DNA from: an uncultured Tenacibaculum sp.
GTDB taxonomy: Bacteria; Bacteroidota; Bacteroidia; Flavobacteriales; Flavobacteriaceae
Assembly (NCBI RefSeq): GCF_947495995.1
Contig: NZ_CANMAX010000005.1
Span: 124,001-188,000, forward strand
Length of the DNA stretch: 64,000 nt
Direction of reading: 5' to 3'
In this document: one piece after another, positions 28,501 through 36,955 of the stretch
Numbering within the stretch: the first letter of the stretch is position 1
Layout: the number at the start of each line of letters is the position of its first letter
Position numbers and translations under genes: made by a program
The notes under the pieces: generated by a model
What the model saw: only the letters and a program-made list of their open reading frames with translations
What the model was told of the DNA's origin: nothing
The model's database searches: none

Positions 28501-28932
28501 TCCTATAACTATTCTTTTATAACCTTTTGCAGGAATTGGATATACTCTAGTTTTATAATTATTTCCTTTCGTTTTTACTAATAAACCAGGATCAATTCTT
28601 TGTCGAACCGTGCTTTCAAAAGCAACTCTTGCTTTTTCTTTTTCTACAATTACAGCTTCACGAAGACTTCCATTAATATCTAACGCATATCTAATTACTG
28701 ATTGATTCTCGCCTAAAGGAAAAATTAATTCACCTTCTAAAACTCTGTTATTAGAATTATAAAAAGACATATCGTAGGTTGTAAATGCTATATCCCCTAC
28801 AATTGAAGTTTCCACTTTTAGTTTTTTAACTAAAATTTCTTTTTCATCAACTTTTAACACCGGAACCTCTTGTGCAAACAAAAAGCTAAGCTTAATGATG
28901 AATACTATTAAAAGGGTAAATTTTAATCTCAT
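25516..28932 (-). CDS. VIT-domain surface protein with TonB plug, TPR and DUF2135-like end
   Basis: A 1138-residue exported protein (signal ending SFLFAQ, ~21). Residues ~25-150 are a VIT domain (MSFYNSNNRVLEGELIFPL, FESTVRQRIDPGLL). Residues ~250-400 look like a degenerate VWA domain (IFWDTSLSQ, without a DxSxS MIDAS). Residues ~620-700 are CarboxypepD_reg-like (SDESGPMPGVNIVIKGTSKG), ~705-815 a TonB plug (PLYVVNGVPVKG, YGARGSNGVIVITT), ~930-1010 contain TPRs, and the last ~80 resemble DUF2135 (WNHNDTDIDLWVIDP). As in the next gene, the plug occurs without a barrel. Probably periplasmic or outer-membrane associated. The combination is common only in Bacteroidota to my knowledge; role unknown. 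Confidence 0.82.
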   Translation of the reverse strand: MRLKFTLLIVFIIKLSFLFAQEVPVLKVDEKEILVKKLKVETSIVGDIAFTTYDMSFYNSNNRVLEGELIFPLGENQSVIRYALDINGSLREAVIVEKEKARVAFESTVRQRIDPGLLVKTKGNNYKTRVYPIPAKGYKRIVIGIQQKLILNNDSYFYKLPFKFKNKMESYDLNIQVLNLKGKPKIEKGILSSFIYNADKDVFQSKYKGKKVRIKEPTLIKIPLNPNKEKVIQEEDYFYCAKVLEDFDVKNALENNLTIFWDTSLSQKNKKLTSELELLGNYFKEVKHAKVKLVKFNFKGYQNTDFVVDRGNWKRLKNELEKSIFEGGTSYDFLTKYNDDSNVHIIFTNGLNTLDGTEIEFKKKTFVINSLRSANHSRLKWMAVKSGGDYINLKQESTQKALGKFKENKLQFLGTDLAEGSVEFYPQKGARVGKNFSVLGKGLPKNKRLKIYLGTPNDTVKTISFNVNRKSKGKKYLAKIWAQRKLNYLEIEKEKYRKEIVDLSKKYQIISPFTSLLVLDRIQDYVTHEITPPKELLEEYNRLLSEKVNDKKERIQRLQNDLFDDYDDILEWYSKVHKEIERNDVAPLQAENSDMNVNVTVERTQSNTTNTRLGRGEDFIVRGVVSDESGPMPGVNIVIKGTSKGTETDFNGRFSISVKKGDVLVYSFIGVETEEKEIVNTDPHNIILKSGSVLEEVVVAAYATKSVSYTTASAVSSVSAEAIESNAVDEVTDDLQGSVAGVAIDDNKETIAVRGTSTISKTTSPLYVVNGVPVKGNPNLSQDKIASIYILKDEDGQQIYGARGSNGVIVITTKEANKDDLDKAEEFEEMVQRKIELKGWNPDTPYLKTLDQFKNTDAAYQKYLELRDEYNTSPSFYIDVADFFKNRARLNIAIQVLSNVAEIELDNYELLRSLAYKFEEYNMYPSAIHMYEQIVKLRSEDIQSHRDLALAYEANGEYQKAIDLLYQIVNGELVENDEARRYKGIETVALFELNKIIKLHKDKLQINHIDKRFLKEVELDLKIVIDWNHNDTDIDLWVIDPNEEKCYYKHKRTKIGGLMSDDMTDGFGPEQFLLKKAIKGNYNVKVKYYSSSQQKISGPTSLKLTMYKNYGRANETKKVKVIRLDNVDDVIDIGNIVF

Positions 28933-28946
28933 ACAATTTTGTTTTT

Positions 28947-28968
28947 GGTAAATGTATACGAATTTACC
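28947..28968. promoter_or_regulatory. Inverted repeat upstream of VIT gene
   Basis: GGTAAAT (28947-28953) and ATTTACC (28962-28968) form a 7-bp inverted repeat with an 8-base spacer, 15-36 bases before the start codon. It overlaps a one-mismatch -7 box (TACATTTA, minus strand). It could be an operator or an mRNA leader hairpin. Confidence 0.35.
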
Positions 28969-29067
28969 TTAGTATAAGACTAAGAATGAGCTAGAATCTA
29001 TTTTTGATTAGTAAAAATGTATTTTGAATAAGTTAAGGCCAATTTCCGAATTTTCACTTACTCCAGA

Positions 29068-30102
29068 TTAAAGATTCAATAATTCAATCGTTTTTTTACG
29101 CTGAATTTTCTTGGTTTCTGTTACTATAAAATCAGACACAAAGTAAACTTCCTTAGGCTTTTCGTACTTTGATAAACTTTCAAGTTGATCGAGCTTCACA
29201 TCATAATTTTCTCCTTCGATCACTAGTATTAATTTTTCTCCTAAAACAGTATCTGAAACTCCGGTAACAAAGAATCGGCGATTTATAATTTTCGCTAATT
29301 TCTCTTCTATTTTTTCAGGATGTAATTTTATTCCGCCTGAATTGATAACATTATCAAAACGACCTAACCATTCGAAGTTTTTATCTGAAATTAATTGAAC
29401 TACATCATTTGTGACAATTAGTTCATCTGAAACTTTTGACGCTTGGATTACCAAACAATTTCTATGATTTATACCTATTTTTACTTTAGGAAGTGTTCTA
29501 TAAAAAACAGGTGTTTTCTTATAATTATTTAACTTTTTAACTGCAATATGAGTTATAGTTTCAGTCATTCCGTAAGTTGCATAAACTTTAGTACTAATAT
29601 TCTGCAATTGTTTAATTAACACAGAAGATACTACCCCACCCCCAACAATTAGTTTTTTTATTCTATGTAAATCTTGTAATGAATTTTGCAGTTGCAACGG
29701 AACCATTGCTGAGAAGTCGTACGTTTTATTTGTTTCTGTTAATGGACTTGACACGGGATCGATAATATCGATATTCCATCCTAAAGTTAAAGCTCTAATC
29801 AACATCATTTTTCCAGCGATATAATCGACAGAAAGACATAACAAAGCATTGGTATTTTCTTTAATGTTGAAAAACTCTCCAGTAGCTTTAGCTGAATTAA
29901 TCATGTACTTCTTTTTCAGCTGAATTGGTTTTGGTGTTCCTGTAGAACCAGAAGTAGTAACCACTATAAACGATTCCTCATTTAACCAATCATTTAGAAA
30001 AACATACAAATTTTCAGAAATAGTTTTTGCGAATTCAATTAATTCTTTCTCTGATTGAAAAGAAATTCCGTTTAACTTAAAACTCGAATGCATTTTATTC
30101 AA
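29068..30102 (-). CDS. menE: o-Succinylbenzoate-CoA ligase (menaquinone synthesis)
   Basis: A 344-residue AMP-forming acyl-CoA synthetase that activates o-succinylbenzoate with ATP and CoA. The phosphate loop TTSGSTGTPKP (49-59), YGMTETITH, and NSGGIKLHPEKIE with a late GEKLILVI lysine region are all present. At ~344 residues it is shorter than E. coli MenE (~450), as is common in Bacteroidota, where part of the N-terminal domain is reduced. Neighbouring menC and menA support the assignment. The gene overlaps the stop of the CPBP gene by 8 bases. Met4 (30093) is an alternative start. Confidence 0.9.
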   Translation of the reverse strand: MNKMHSSFKLNGISFQSEKELIEFAKTISENLYVFLNDWLNEESFIVVTTSGSTGTPKPIQLKKKYMINSAKATGEFFNIKENTNALLCLSVDYIAGKMMLIRALTLGWNIDIIDPVSSPLTETNKTYDFSAMVPLQLQNSLQDLHRIKKLIVGGGVVSSVLIKQLQNISTKVYATYGMTETITHIAVKKLNNYKKTPVFYRTLPKVKIGINHRNCLVIQASKVSDELIVTNDVVQLISDKNFEWLGRFDNVINSGGIKLHPEKIEEKLAKIINRRFFVTGVSDTVLGEKLILVIEGENYDVKLDQLESLSKYEKPKEVYFVSDFIVTETKKIQRKKTIELLNL

Positions 30103-31066
30103 TTCCTTTTATTTCTGTGATATTTTTTAAATCTGAAGTTGGATTATTAATGTTCCCAAATAATTTCTCTTTGATATTCTTCCATCCATATTTTTTAGAA
30201 AAGAAGAAAAGTAACGCAGGATACAACACAAAAACAGGAAGAAACATTTCTACACCAACAGAAGGTTCAGACGTATCTATATAAAGCGCTTCTGTTTGAA
30301 AAACCGTCCAATTTGCTGTTACTAAAACAGCCGCAATAATATTATTCGCTGCATGAAAACCTAATGCTAATTCTGTTCCTTCATCTATAAGCGTTAACAT
30401 TCCGTAGAAAAAACCTGTTCCGATATAGAAAACCATTGAGATATATCCCAGTTTTTCTACTTCAGGATTTGCTCCATGTAATAAACCAAAAACTACAGAT
30501 GTAATTAAAAGTGGTAACCATCTATTTTTAAAAAGTACTCCGAAACCTTGAAGTAAATATCCTCTAAATAACAATTCCTCAAAACTTGTTTGGAATGGTA
30601 AAAAAAGAAATGAAATTATTACTAATGTAAAAAAAGGAACGGGTTTAAAATTCCAGGTATAATTTTCTGGCGAAATAGCAATACCAACTGCAGTAATTAC
30701 AATTGCAACAATAGCCCAAGTTATGAAAGCAAACCAAAAACGTTTCCAATCGATTTTAGCCCTAGATGTTACCAAAGTTGTAAACTTTCTTTGGTGAATA
30801 TATTTAACTCCGATTATTAAGGCTAACAATCCGAAGATAAACATAAGAATCATTAGAAATAAATATAAATTGCTATCTATTCCTATTCCCAAAAAACTAT
30901 TTTCAGCAGCTTTTGCGAAATCACCCATATCGCTAGTATTCATAAATGCTGCAATAGTGATTGGAAGAATTCCGATGATTTGCCATCCAAATAAAACTAA
31001 AAATATGGTTAGTAAATAAAAATACCAGTCATTTTTTCCTTTGAAAGCTTGCTGAATATAATTCAT
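30095..31066 (-). CDS. CPBP-family intramembrane metalloprotease-like protein
   Basis: A 323-residue polytopic membrane protein (about eight hydrophobic helices). It has the CPBP/Abi signature: EELLFRGYL (EExxxR) near 165 and FGLLHGAN with the second-motif His near 197. The family includes CAAX prenyl protease 2 relatives and bacteriocin-immunity proteins; the substrate here is unknown. It lies between menE and menC, overlapping the former and 6 bases from the latter, so it is embedded in the menaquinone operon without an obvious link to it. Confidence 0.88.
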   Translation of the reverse strand: MNYIQQAFKGKNDWYFYLLTIFLVLFGWQIIGILPITIAAFMNTSDMGDFAKAAENSFLGIGIDSNLYLFLMILMFIFGLLALIIGVKYIHQRKFTTLVTSRAKIDWKRFWFAFITWAIVAIVITAVGIAISPENYTWNFKPVPFFTLVIISFLFLPFQTSFEELLFRGYLLQGFGVLFKNRWLPLLITSVVFGLLHGANPEVEKLGYISMVFYIGTGFFYGMLTLIDEGTELALGFHAANNIIAAVLVTANWTVFQTEALYIDTSEPSVGVEMFLPVFVLYPALLFFFSKKYGWKNIKEKLFGNINNPTSDLKNITEIKGIE

Positions 31067-31072
31067 GTGTTA

Positions 31073-32113
31073 TTATTTTAAATTAAAATTCCAATCCAAG
31101 TTTTTATTGTATTGTAATTTTCCATTTTTCACCTCTAACGGACTATTAAAATTATTTGTAAATAAGCTACCTGTACCTAAACCTTGTGGCATATTACTAT
31201 TTAAAGTATAGGTCCATTGTGCAATAGCGTTTAATCCTATGTTACTTTCAAGAGCAGAAGTAACCCACCAACCAATGTTCTTTTTATTCGCGATATCTAT
31301 CCAGTTCTGACTTCCTTTAAAACCTCCAACTAATGTTGGTTTCAGAATAATGTATTGTGGATTGATTACATCAATTACATGTTGTTTTTTTGCTTCAGAA
31401 AAAACACCTATTAGCTCCTCATCTAAAGCGATTGGTAATGGTGTTTGTTCACACAATGCAGCCATTTCTTCTAGTTGACCTTGTTTTATTGGCTGTTCTA
31501 TTGAGTGTAAATCTAACTCTGATAATCTTTTTAATTTTTCTAATGCTTCTTTAGGAGAAAAAGCTCCGTTTGCATCTACACGTAGCTCAATATCTTTTGC
31601 AGAAAAGTCTTTTCGAATATTCTGAAGCAATCCTAATTCTTCTTCAAAATTGATTGCTCCAATCTTCATTTTAATACAAGAAAAACCTTGATTTAATTTA
31701 TCTTGAATTTGAGATTTCATGAAGTCAGCATCTCCCATCCAAATTAAACCATTTATGGAAATTGGATCTTGCTCTTTTACAAAATTAGATGGAAAAAGTT
31801 CAAATTTATCATCAGAGTTAAGCGAAAGAAAAGCTTGCTCTAATCCAATTTGTATTGACGGAAATTCAATCAATTCTTCTAATAAAGTTGATAAACCTAA
31901 GTTGATATTAGCGCAAGTCCATGCTAATTTTTCTTCATAATCTGGTCTATCGTCTGCGCTTAAACCTTTAAACACACCACATTCACCAACACCTTCTTTA
32001 CCTTCACTAGCTAGTAAAATAAAATATGTTTCTTTAATTCTTAAAACACCTCTAGAAGTTCCGCTAGCTTGTTTAAATTGTAATGTATATTTCTGAAAAT
32101 CTGCTTGAATCAA
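31073..32113 (-). CDS. menC: o-Succinylbenzoate synthase (enolase superfamily)
   Basis: A 346-residue enzyme that dehydrates SHCHC to o-succinylbenzoate. Enolase-superfamily landmarks are in order: first catalytic Lys in CIKMKIGA (~148), metal-ligand region RVDANGAFSP (~178), SIEQPI (~205), ALDEELIG (~228), then a second Lys in IILKPTLVGGF (~255). The location between menE and menA argues for MenC rather than a dipeptide epimerase, which has the same fold. It is translationally close to the CPBP gene (6-base gap) and the SRPBCC gene (5-base gap). Confidence 0.9.
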   Translation of the reverse strand: MIQADFQKYTLQFKQASGTSRGVLRIKETYFILLASEGKEGVGECGVFKGLSADDRPDYEEKLAWTCANINLGLSTLLEELIEFPSIQIGLEQAFLSLNSDDKFELFPSNFVKEQDPISINGLIWMGDADFMKSQIQDKLNQGFSCIKMKIGAINFEEELGLLQNIRKDFSAKDIELRVDANGAFSPKEALEKLKRLSELDLHSIEQPIKQGQLEEMAALCEQTPLPIALDEELIGVFSEAKKQHVIDVINPQYIILKPTLVGGFKGSQNWIDIANKKNIGWWVTSALESNIGLNAIAQWTYTLNSNMPQGLGTGSLFTNNFNSPLEVKNGKLQYNKNLDWNFNLK

Positions 32114-32118
32114 TTGTA

Positions 32119-32637
32119 CTATTGTTTTTCAATGAATGTTTTGAAATTATTCAAATATTCTTGATCTAAGCTTTTTAATTTCCCTTTGAAATAAGGATAT
32201 AAACAGCTTAAAATATAAGAACCTCCAACACACTTCGAATTATTTTCTATTGTTGTATTTCCATCAGAAAAACTAAACACATAGTCATCCGTTTTCAACA
32301 TGGTAGATGAATTGAAACGTAATGTTACTTTTTCATTTGGTACAAAAGCCATTACTTTTTCTCTCATAACGATTTCTTCACCATTCTTGTTCTTCATTAC
32401 TAACTTATACGTACTACCTGTACGCTCTGTTTTTTCGTTCTCCGCTTCAATCGAATGCAATTCTGGTATCCAATTTTTAATTTTTGAAGTATCATTGAAT
32501 ACAGAAAACACTTCATTTACTGGTTTATTAATCGTGACTTTTGTTGTATATGTCGTTTCCTTAAAAATAAGTCCCGTTGCTAAAAACACTATTGTTAAGG
32601 CAATAATTACTCCTAAGATAATTTTTATTGTTTTCAT
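32119..32637 (-). CDS. SRPBCC-family protein with N-terminal membrane anchor
   Basis: A 172-residue protein. Residues ~5-25 are a hydrophobic anchor or uncleaved signal (IILGVIIALTIVFLATGLIF); the rest is a START-like SRPBCC fold (VTINKPVNEVFSVFNDTSKIKNWIPEL near 35-62). Such folds bind small hydrophobic ligands or act as polyketide-cyclase-like proteins. Ligand unknown. It starts 1 base after the MBL hydrolase gene ends, so it is clearly in the operon. Confidence 0.8.
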   Translation of the reverse strand: MKTIKIILGVIIALTIVFLATGLIFKETTYTTKVTINKPVNEVFSVFNDTSKIKNWIPELHSIEAENEKTERTGSTYKLVMKNKNGEEIVMREKVMAFVPNEKVTLRFNSSTMLKTDDYVFSFSDGNTTIENNSKCVGGSYILSCLYPYFKGKLKSLDQEYLNNFKTFIEKQ

Positions 32638-32638
32638 A

Positions 32639-33316
32639 CTAGATTGTTATCGTTCCTCCTATTTCTAATACTTTTAAATCTTTATTTGCATTAGCAAACT
32701 TTGTTTTCGCTTCATCAACATCAATTTCTATAGGTGGAAATGTATTGAAATGACAACCAATTACTGTATTACATTCTACTAAATCACTTGCTATAATTGC
32801 GTCATCAACTCCCATTGTAAAATTATCTCCTATTGGAAAAATTGAAGCAGTTAATTTAGTCGTCATCGGAATTAATTTCATATCCATAGTCACTGCTGTA
32901 TCTCCTGCAATGTATACTGACTTGTCACTAGCTGTAATTACAAATCCTCCTGGTTGACCTCCATAAGAACCATCAGCAAAAGAAGAAGTATGAATGGCGT
33001 TTACATATTTAGCAGAAAAAGAATCTGTTTTAAATGTTCCGCCATGATTTACAGGATGACCTTTTAAATCTTTAGCTCCGTAATACATCACAATTTCGTA
33101 GTTAGAAATAATAGTTGCTCCTGTTCTTTCAGCTAATACTTCTACATCTAACACATGATCTTGATGCGCGTGAGTTACTAAAATATAATCTGCTTTAATT
33201 GAATTTATATCGATATGAGATGCCAGCGGATTTCCAGTAATAAATGGGTCTACAATGATATTAGATCCGTTTATTTCTATTCCGAAACAAGCATGACCGT
33301 AAAATGTAATATTCAT
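32639..33316 (-). CDS. MBL-fold metal-dependent hydrolase, UPF0173 type
   Basis: A 225-residue metallo-beta-lactamase-fold protein with the HxHxDH motif (VTHAHQDHVLD, ~49-58), an N-terminal TFYGHACFGIEI strand, IAGDTAVTMDMKL near 135 and GCHFNTFPP near 190. It fits the UPF0173/YtkL group of small metal-dependent hydrolases, whose substrates are mostly unassigned. It follows menA by 42 bases and precedes the SRPBCC gene by 1 base. Confidence 0.9.
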   Translation of the reverse strand: MNITFYGHACFGIEINGSNIIVDPFITGNPLASHIDINSIKADYILVTHAHQDHVLDVEVLAERTGATIISNYEIVMYYGAKDLKGHPVNHGGTFKTDSFSAKYVNAIHTSSFADGSYGGQPGGFVITASDKSVYIAGDTAVTMDMKLIPMTTKLTASIFPIGDNFTMGVDDAIIASDLVECNTVIGCHFNTFPPIEIDVDEAKTKFANANKDLKVLEIGGTITI

Positions 33317-33358
33317 GGTTTTATGAGTTGTTTGTTTGTTTTTGTGGGGACAGTAAAA

Positions 33359-34315
33359 TTACAAAACGTTACCAAGACCGAAAAGAATTGCGAATAAAAA
33401 AGTACTTAATGCAACCTTCTTTAATTCACCATCTAATAATCGTTCTTCTTTATTATTATACACAAAAAACAAATGCTTTGTAAGTGGTAAATATGCTATT
33501 AAAAATAAAAATTGAAATGGAGTTCTGTAATGAATACCTACATATAAAAATGAAAACAGAAACGATGAAATGATTAAGTAATAATGATAATACTTTGCAA
33601 ATTCTGATCCTATTTTTACAACAATTGTATTTTTTCCTGATTTTGCATCGTTTTCACGATCTCTCATGTTATTTAAATTCAAAACAGCTGTACTTAACAA
33701 TCCTATAGAAAAAGCTGGTAGAAAAATGGTGAAATTTATCTGTTTCGTAAATAAGAAATACGTTCCTACAACGGCTAACAAACCAAAGAAAAGAAACACG
33801 AAAATATCTCCAAATCCGCTATAACCATAAGCAGATTTACCAACTGTATATTTAATAGCTGCGACAATTGAAGTAATTCCTAACCCGAAAAACAACAATG
33901 AATACATAAAGTTATCTTTACCAAACGCCACATAAATTAGTGCAACAGCAACAATAAGAGTAAGCGTAGCAGTTACAATCATTGCTCTTTTCATTTGTTC
34001 TGGTGTAATCGCACCAGAGGCAACCATACGAGCTTCACCTTCTCTGTTTTTATCGGTTCCTTTTATTCCATCTCCATAATCATTTGCAAAATTAGATAAT
34101 ACTTGAAAACCCATGGTAGTTAATATGGCTAGCCAGAATATAGATGACTGATACAATGGTATTCTTGAAAAAGAAACCAATTCATTTAATGGATTATTAT
34201 TAATTAACTCTAAAAAAGATTCTTGAGATCCCAAATAAGCTCCAACAATTATTCCTGAGATTGAAAGTGGTAATGTTCGTAATCTTGCTGCTTTTATATA
34301 ACTTTTTACATCCAT
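33359..34315 (-). CDS. menA: 1,4-dihydroxy-2-naphthoate polyprenyltransferase
   Basis: A 318-residue UbiA-superfamily membrane enzyme that attaches the polyprenyl tail to DHNA with loss of CO2, making demethylmenaquinone. Both Asp-rich motifs are seen: NFANDYGDGIKGTD near 75-88 and NNMRDREND near 213. About nine hydrophobic helices. It overlaps the upstream PH-domain gene by 10 bases. With menC and menE in the same run, the assignment is secure; menB, menD and menF are elsewhere. Confidence 0.95.
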   Translation of the reverse strand: MDVKSYIKAARLRTLPLSISGIIVGAYLGSQESFLELINNNPLNELVSFSRIPLYQSSIFWLAILTTMGFQVLSNFANDYGDGIKGTDKNREGEARMVASGAITPEQMKRAMIVTATLTLIVAVALIYVAFGKDNFMYSLLFFGLGITSIVAAIKYTVGKSAYGYSGFGDIFVFLFFGLLAVVGTYFLFTKQINFTIFLPAFSIGLLSTAVLNLNNMRDRENDAKSGKNTIVVKIGSEFAKYYHYYLIISSFLFSFLYVGIHYRTPFQFLFLIAYLPLTKHLFFVYNNKEERLLDGELKKVALSTFLFAILFGLGNVL

Positions 34316-35811
34316 TCTTTTGTACTCGTTTCTATTGTATATAAAATTTGATTATAAAGTTCGTTTGCTCTTTCTTTTGTTATACTTGGTAATTTTATTT
34401 TTCCTGAAGCTGTTTGTAAGATTAAATCAGCAACATTTCTTCTTCTTTGAAAAATACTTTGCTTGATTTTTACATTTTGTACTTTAAACATTTCTAAATA
34501 TGTAGTGCTGGTTTCTATTGCTCCGCCACCAACTAAAAGCATATTATTAGAAACTTTAAAAAACAACTTTCGTATTCTCCTATACAAAAGCGGTATTGCG
34601 ATTAAAAGTAAAAACACATTAACTATCAGTTGATTTTGTGCATTAAAAATGAAATAGAATAACACATTAAGACATGAGAAAATCAATATAGTTCTGAATA
34701 TAATTCTATAGGTAAAATACCAATGAGGTTTTTCCTTTTCAGCATCTTGAAAATCTAAAGACGTAAACAAAGTAGCTTTTATTTTTTCTAAATGATCTTT
34801 TTTACATCCCACTATTTTTATCAACTTATCAGCTTTTTTTACTTTTCCGCTGATTGCTTGTTTAAAAATAACATACGAAATACCTAATCTTCTTTTTAAA
34901 GGATTTGTGATTATCGTTATAAATTGAACTTTTTCCCTCTTAAGAATTATAGCTTTTTTGTTAGTTAAACCTTGCTGGATTTCAAAAGCTTCATTTTTAA
35001 TTGAAAAACTCAAATTAAAATGTCTTAGAAAAACACGCACAAATGAACTTATTATGGCGACTATTGATAAAAAAATCAGTACGCCTAAAAGTAATATTAT
35101 ACTTCCTGCAAGTAAATCTTTACCTTTATTTAGGTAATTATCTAAAACTTCTTCTCCAATAAAATTTAGAAAAACGTCTTGTATTTGCTGATAAAAACCA
35201 AACAAGAACGCTAATAAAAGTAATAAACTTTGTAAGTGATTTTCTGTTATACTAACTTTTAATAAATCATTTACTCCAATAGAAAGTAAAGGCTTTTCTT
35301 TAATAACCTCTGTTTGTTCAGTTATTGATTGTTCTTGCAATTTCGCATCAGTAATTTTTTTTCTGAGCGCTTTTGCTTGGTCTAACGATAATGCTTTAAT
35401 CGAGATTTCTGTTTTATCTGAACCCGCAGTTTCAATATCTACTTGATAAACATTGATTAACTGGTGAATTACATTTTGGGAGAAATTTACATTCTGAATT
35501 CTATCAAATGCAATTGCTGTATTATTTTTAGATATAATTCCTTTTTTCAGGATAAAAGAATCTCCTTCAATTTTAAACTTGAAATTCTTATAAACTAAAT
35601 ATGATCTAATAAGAATAAAAGTTAACAATCCTATAATTCCTAAATAGAAATAAAGAATATTTATTGAAGATAATTTTGAAGCTTTTGTAATAAAAAGAAA
35701 TAGTAAGACCCAAGTTGCTTTTAAAACTTGAAAAAGAATTTTACCATATATAATTACAATTCCTTTTAATGATTGTGTTCTAAATTCAGAAAAGTCTATT
35801 TCATTACTCAT
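34306..35811 (-). CDS. YdbT-like membrane protein with PH domains
   Basis: A 501-residue membrane protein with three bacterial PH (bPH2) units between helix pairs, e.g. GIISKNNTAIAFDRIQNVNF, GLTNKKAIILKREKVQF and GAIETSTTYLEMFKVQNVKI. The frame stays open up to 35910, but the Met at 35811 is the likely start: it overlaps the stop of the upstream gene in ATGAGTAA and gives an N-terminus without the odd basic extension. Paired with the next gene as in Bacillus ydbS-ydbT, a membrane pair linked to bacteriocin resistance. Function here is unknown. Confidence 0.85.
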   Translation of the reverse strand: MSNEIDFSEFRTQSLKGIVIIYGKILFQVLKATWVLLFLFITKASKLSSINILYFYLGIIGLLTFILIRSYLVYKNFKFKIEGDSFILKKGIISKNNTAIAFDRIQNVNFSQNVIHQLINVYQVDIETAGSDKTEISIKALSLDQAKALRKKITDAKLQEQSITEQTEVIKEKPLLSIGVNDLLKVSITENHLQSLLLLLAFLFGFYQQIQDVFLNFIGEEVLDNYLNKGKDLLAGSIILLLGVLIFLSIVAIISSFVRVFLRHFNLSFSIKNEAFEIQQGLTNKKAIILKREKVQFITIITNPLKRRLGISYVIFKQAISGKVKKADKLIKIVGCKKDHLEKIKATLFTSLDFQDAEKEKPHWYFTYRIIFRTILIFSCLNVLFYFIFNAQNQLIVNVFLLLIAIPLLYRRIRKLFFKVSNNMLLVGGGAIETSTTYLEMFKVQNVKIKQSIFQRRRNVADLILQTASGKIKLPSITKERANELYNQILYTIETSTKEWM

Positions 35812-36319
35812 TAATCTTGCCGCTAATAAACTCTTTAATTTGTAACGCTTGTTCTTTGGATAATCCTTTAATTTCAAGATCATCGCTACTGTCTCCAGCC
35901 GTGTAGACACTTAAAGAAGCTAGTTTAAAAAATCTTGAAAACACTCCTTCATCTATTTCAACATGTTGAATTCTAGAAAAAGGTACTGTAACCATTTTTC
36001 TTGTAATAAGTCCGCTTTTATATGTAATATCTTGATCTCTTATTACATATTTACGTTTTGGAAAACTTAATACTATATTAAGAATGTAAAGTATTACCAA
36101 AACAGCAAGAGAAATGTACACTAAATAAAAAGGAAAATCTTCTTCTTTTTTACGTATCACTTTCTCTAAGAACAAAACTATACTAGGAACTATTACTAGG
36201 ATATAAGAAAAAGCACTTAAAAGCGCTACTTTTAAGTAACGCTTTTCTATGCTTTTGAATGTTATTTTTGAAATATCAGGAAAGTTGATAACTTCATTAT
36301 TTTGAAATTGATTTTCCAT
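35804..36319 (-). CDS. YdbS-like PH-domain membrane protein
   Basis: A 171-residue protein: two membrane helices (~30-50 and ~65-87) followed by one bPH2 domain (GLITRKMVTVPFSRIQHVEI, then FKLASLSVYTAGDSSDDLEIKG split over two strands). It is the short partner of the following YdbT-like gene; the stop of this gene overlaps that start by 8 bases. Probably they form a complex in the inner membrane. Confidence 0.87.
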   Translation of the reverse strand: MENQFQNNEVINFPDISKITFKSIEKRYLKVALLSAFSYILVIVPSIVLFLEKVIRKKEEDFPFYLVYISLAVLVILYILNIVLSFPKRKYVIRDQDITYKSGLITRKMVTVPFSRIQHVEIDEGVFSRFFKLASLSVYTAGDSSDDLEIKGLSKEQALQIKEFISGKINE

Positions 36320-36331
36320 ATATCGTTAAGT

Positions 36332-36934
36332 TTATAAAAACTCTACTTTTGTTATTTTCTTCCTTACAATATATTCTTTTAGCTTAGGAGAAAAATACTC
36401 GATGTTTTCGTAAGAGACCTTAACTGATTTTCCTTTCGCTTTTTTCTCTAACTCAATTAATTCATCTGAACCTTCAAAGTTATTTAACCAGATTAATTTT
36501 TGAGTTTTCCCTGTAGTATCTTTAATTTCTACAGTATATAATTCTTCTCCAGAAATTTTCTTGATTGTTCCCTCTAAATATGCTGAAGTTACTTCTTCAG
36601 ATTTAGCATCTTCGGAAGCTAAAGCTATTAGAACATCTGGACAAAATTTAATCATGTTTACACCTATTTTCTCTCCAAATTCTGCTCCACCCTGCTTTCC
36701 CTTAGTTAAATCCATGAATATACCTTCTTCTTTCAGTTTCGCTTCATACTTTGTATATAATTTAATAATATACAAACCTAGCTCCATATTTTTCTCTTTG
36801 CTTGAAAGTGTTTTCAAGTCTAAAGCTGAAAGGTAATCACAGGTTTCTTTAGAAATTTTATCCAAAGTAGTTTCTTGTGCAAAAGATATCAGTCCTGTAA
36901 ATGCTAAACACAATAGTAAAATTTTCTTTTTCAT
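36332..36934 (-). CDS. Exported hypothetical protein
   Basis: A 200-residue protein with a clear signal peptide (KKKILLLCLAFTGLISFAQ, cleavage ~20). The rest is mainly helical up to ~110, then beta-rich (EELYTVEIKDTTGKTQKLIW, VKVSYENIEYF). I do not recognise the family. It precedes the YdbS gene by 12 bases in the long minus-strand operon. Periplasmic location is likely. Confidence 0.7.
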   Translation of the reverse strand: MKKKILLLCLAFTGLISFAQETTLDKISKETCDYLSALDLKTLSSKEKNMELGLYIIKLYTKYEAKLKEEGIFMDLTKGKQGGAEFGEKIGVNMIKFCPDVLIALASEDAKSEEVTSAYLEGTIKKISGEELYTVEIKDTTGKTQKLIWLNNFEGSDELIELEKKAKGKSVKVSYENIEYFSPKLKEYIVRKKITKVEFL

Positions 36935-36955
36935 AGTTTATTTAAGTAATTGATT

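Noticed and set aside
35812..35910. 33-residue N-terminal extension of the YdbT-like gene
   Set aside because: It lies wholly inside the YdbS-like gene and gives a basic, non-conserved extension; the ATG at 35811 overlaps the upstream stop in the usual way.
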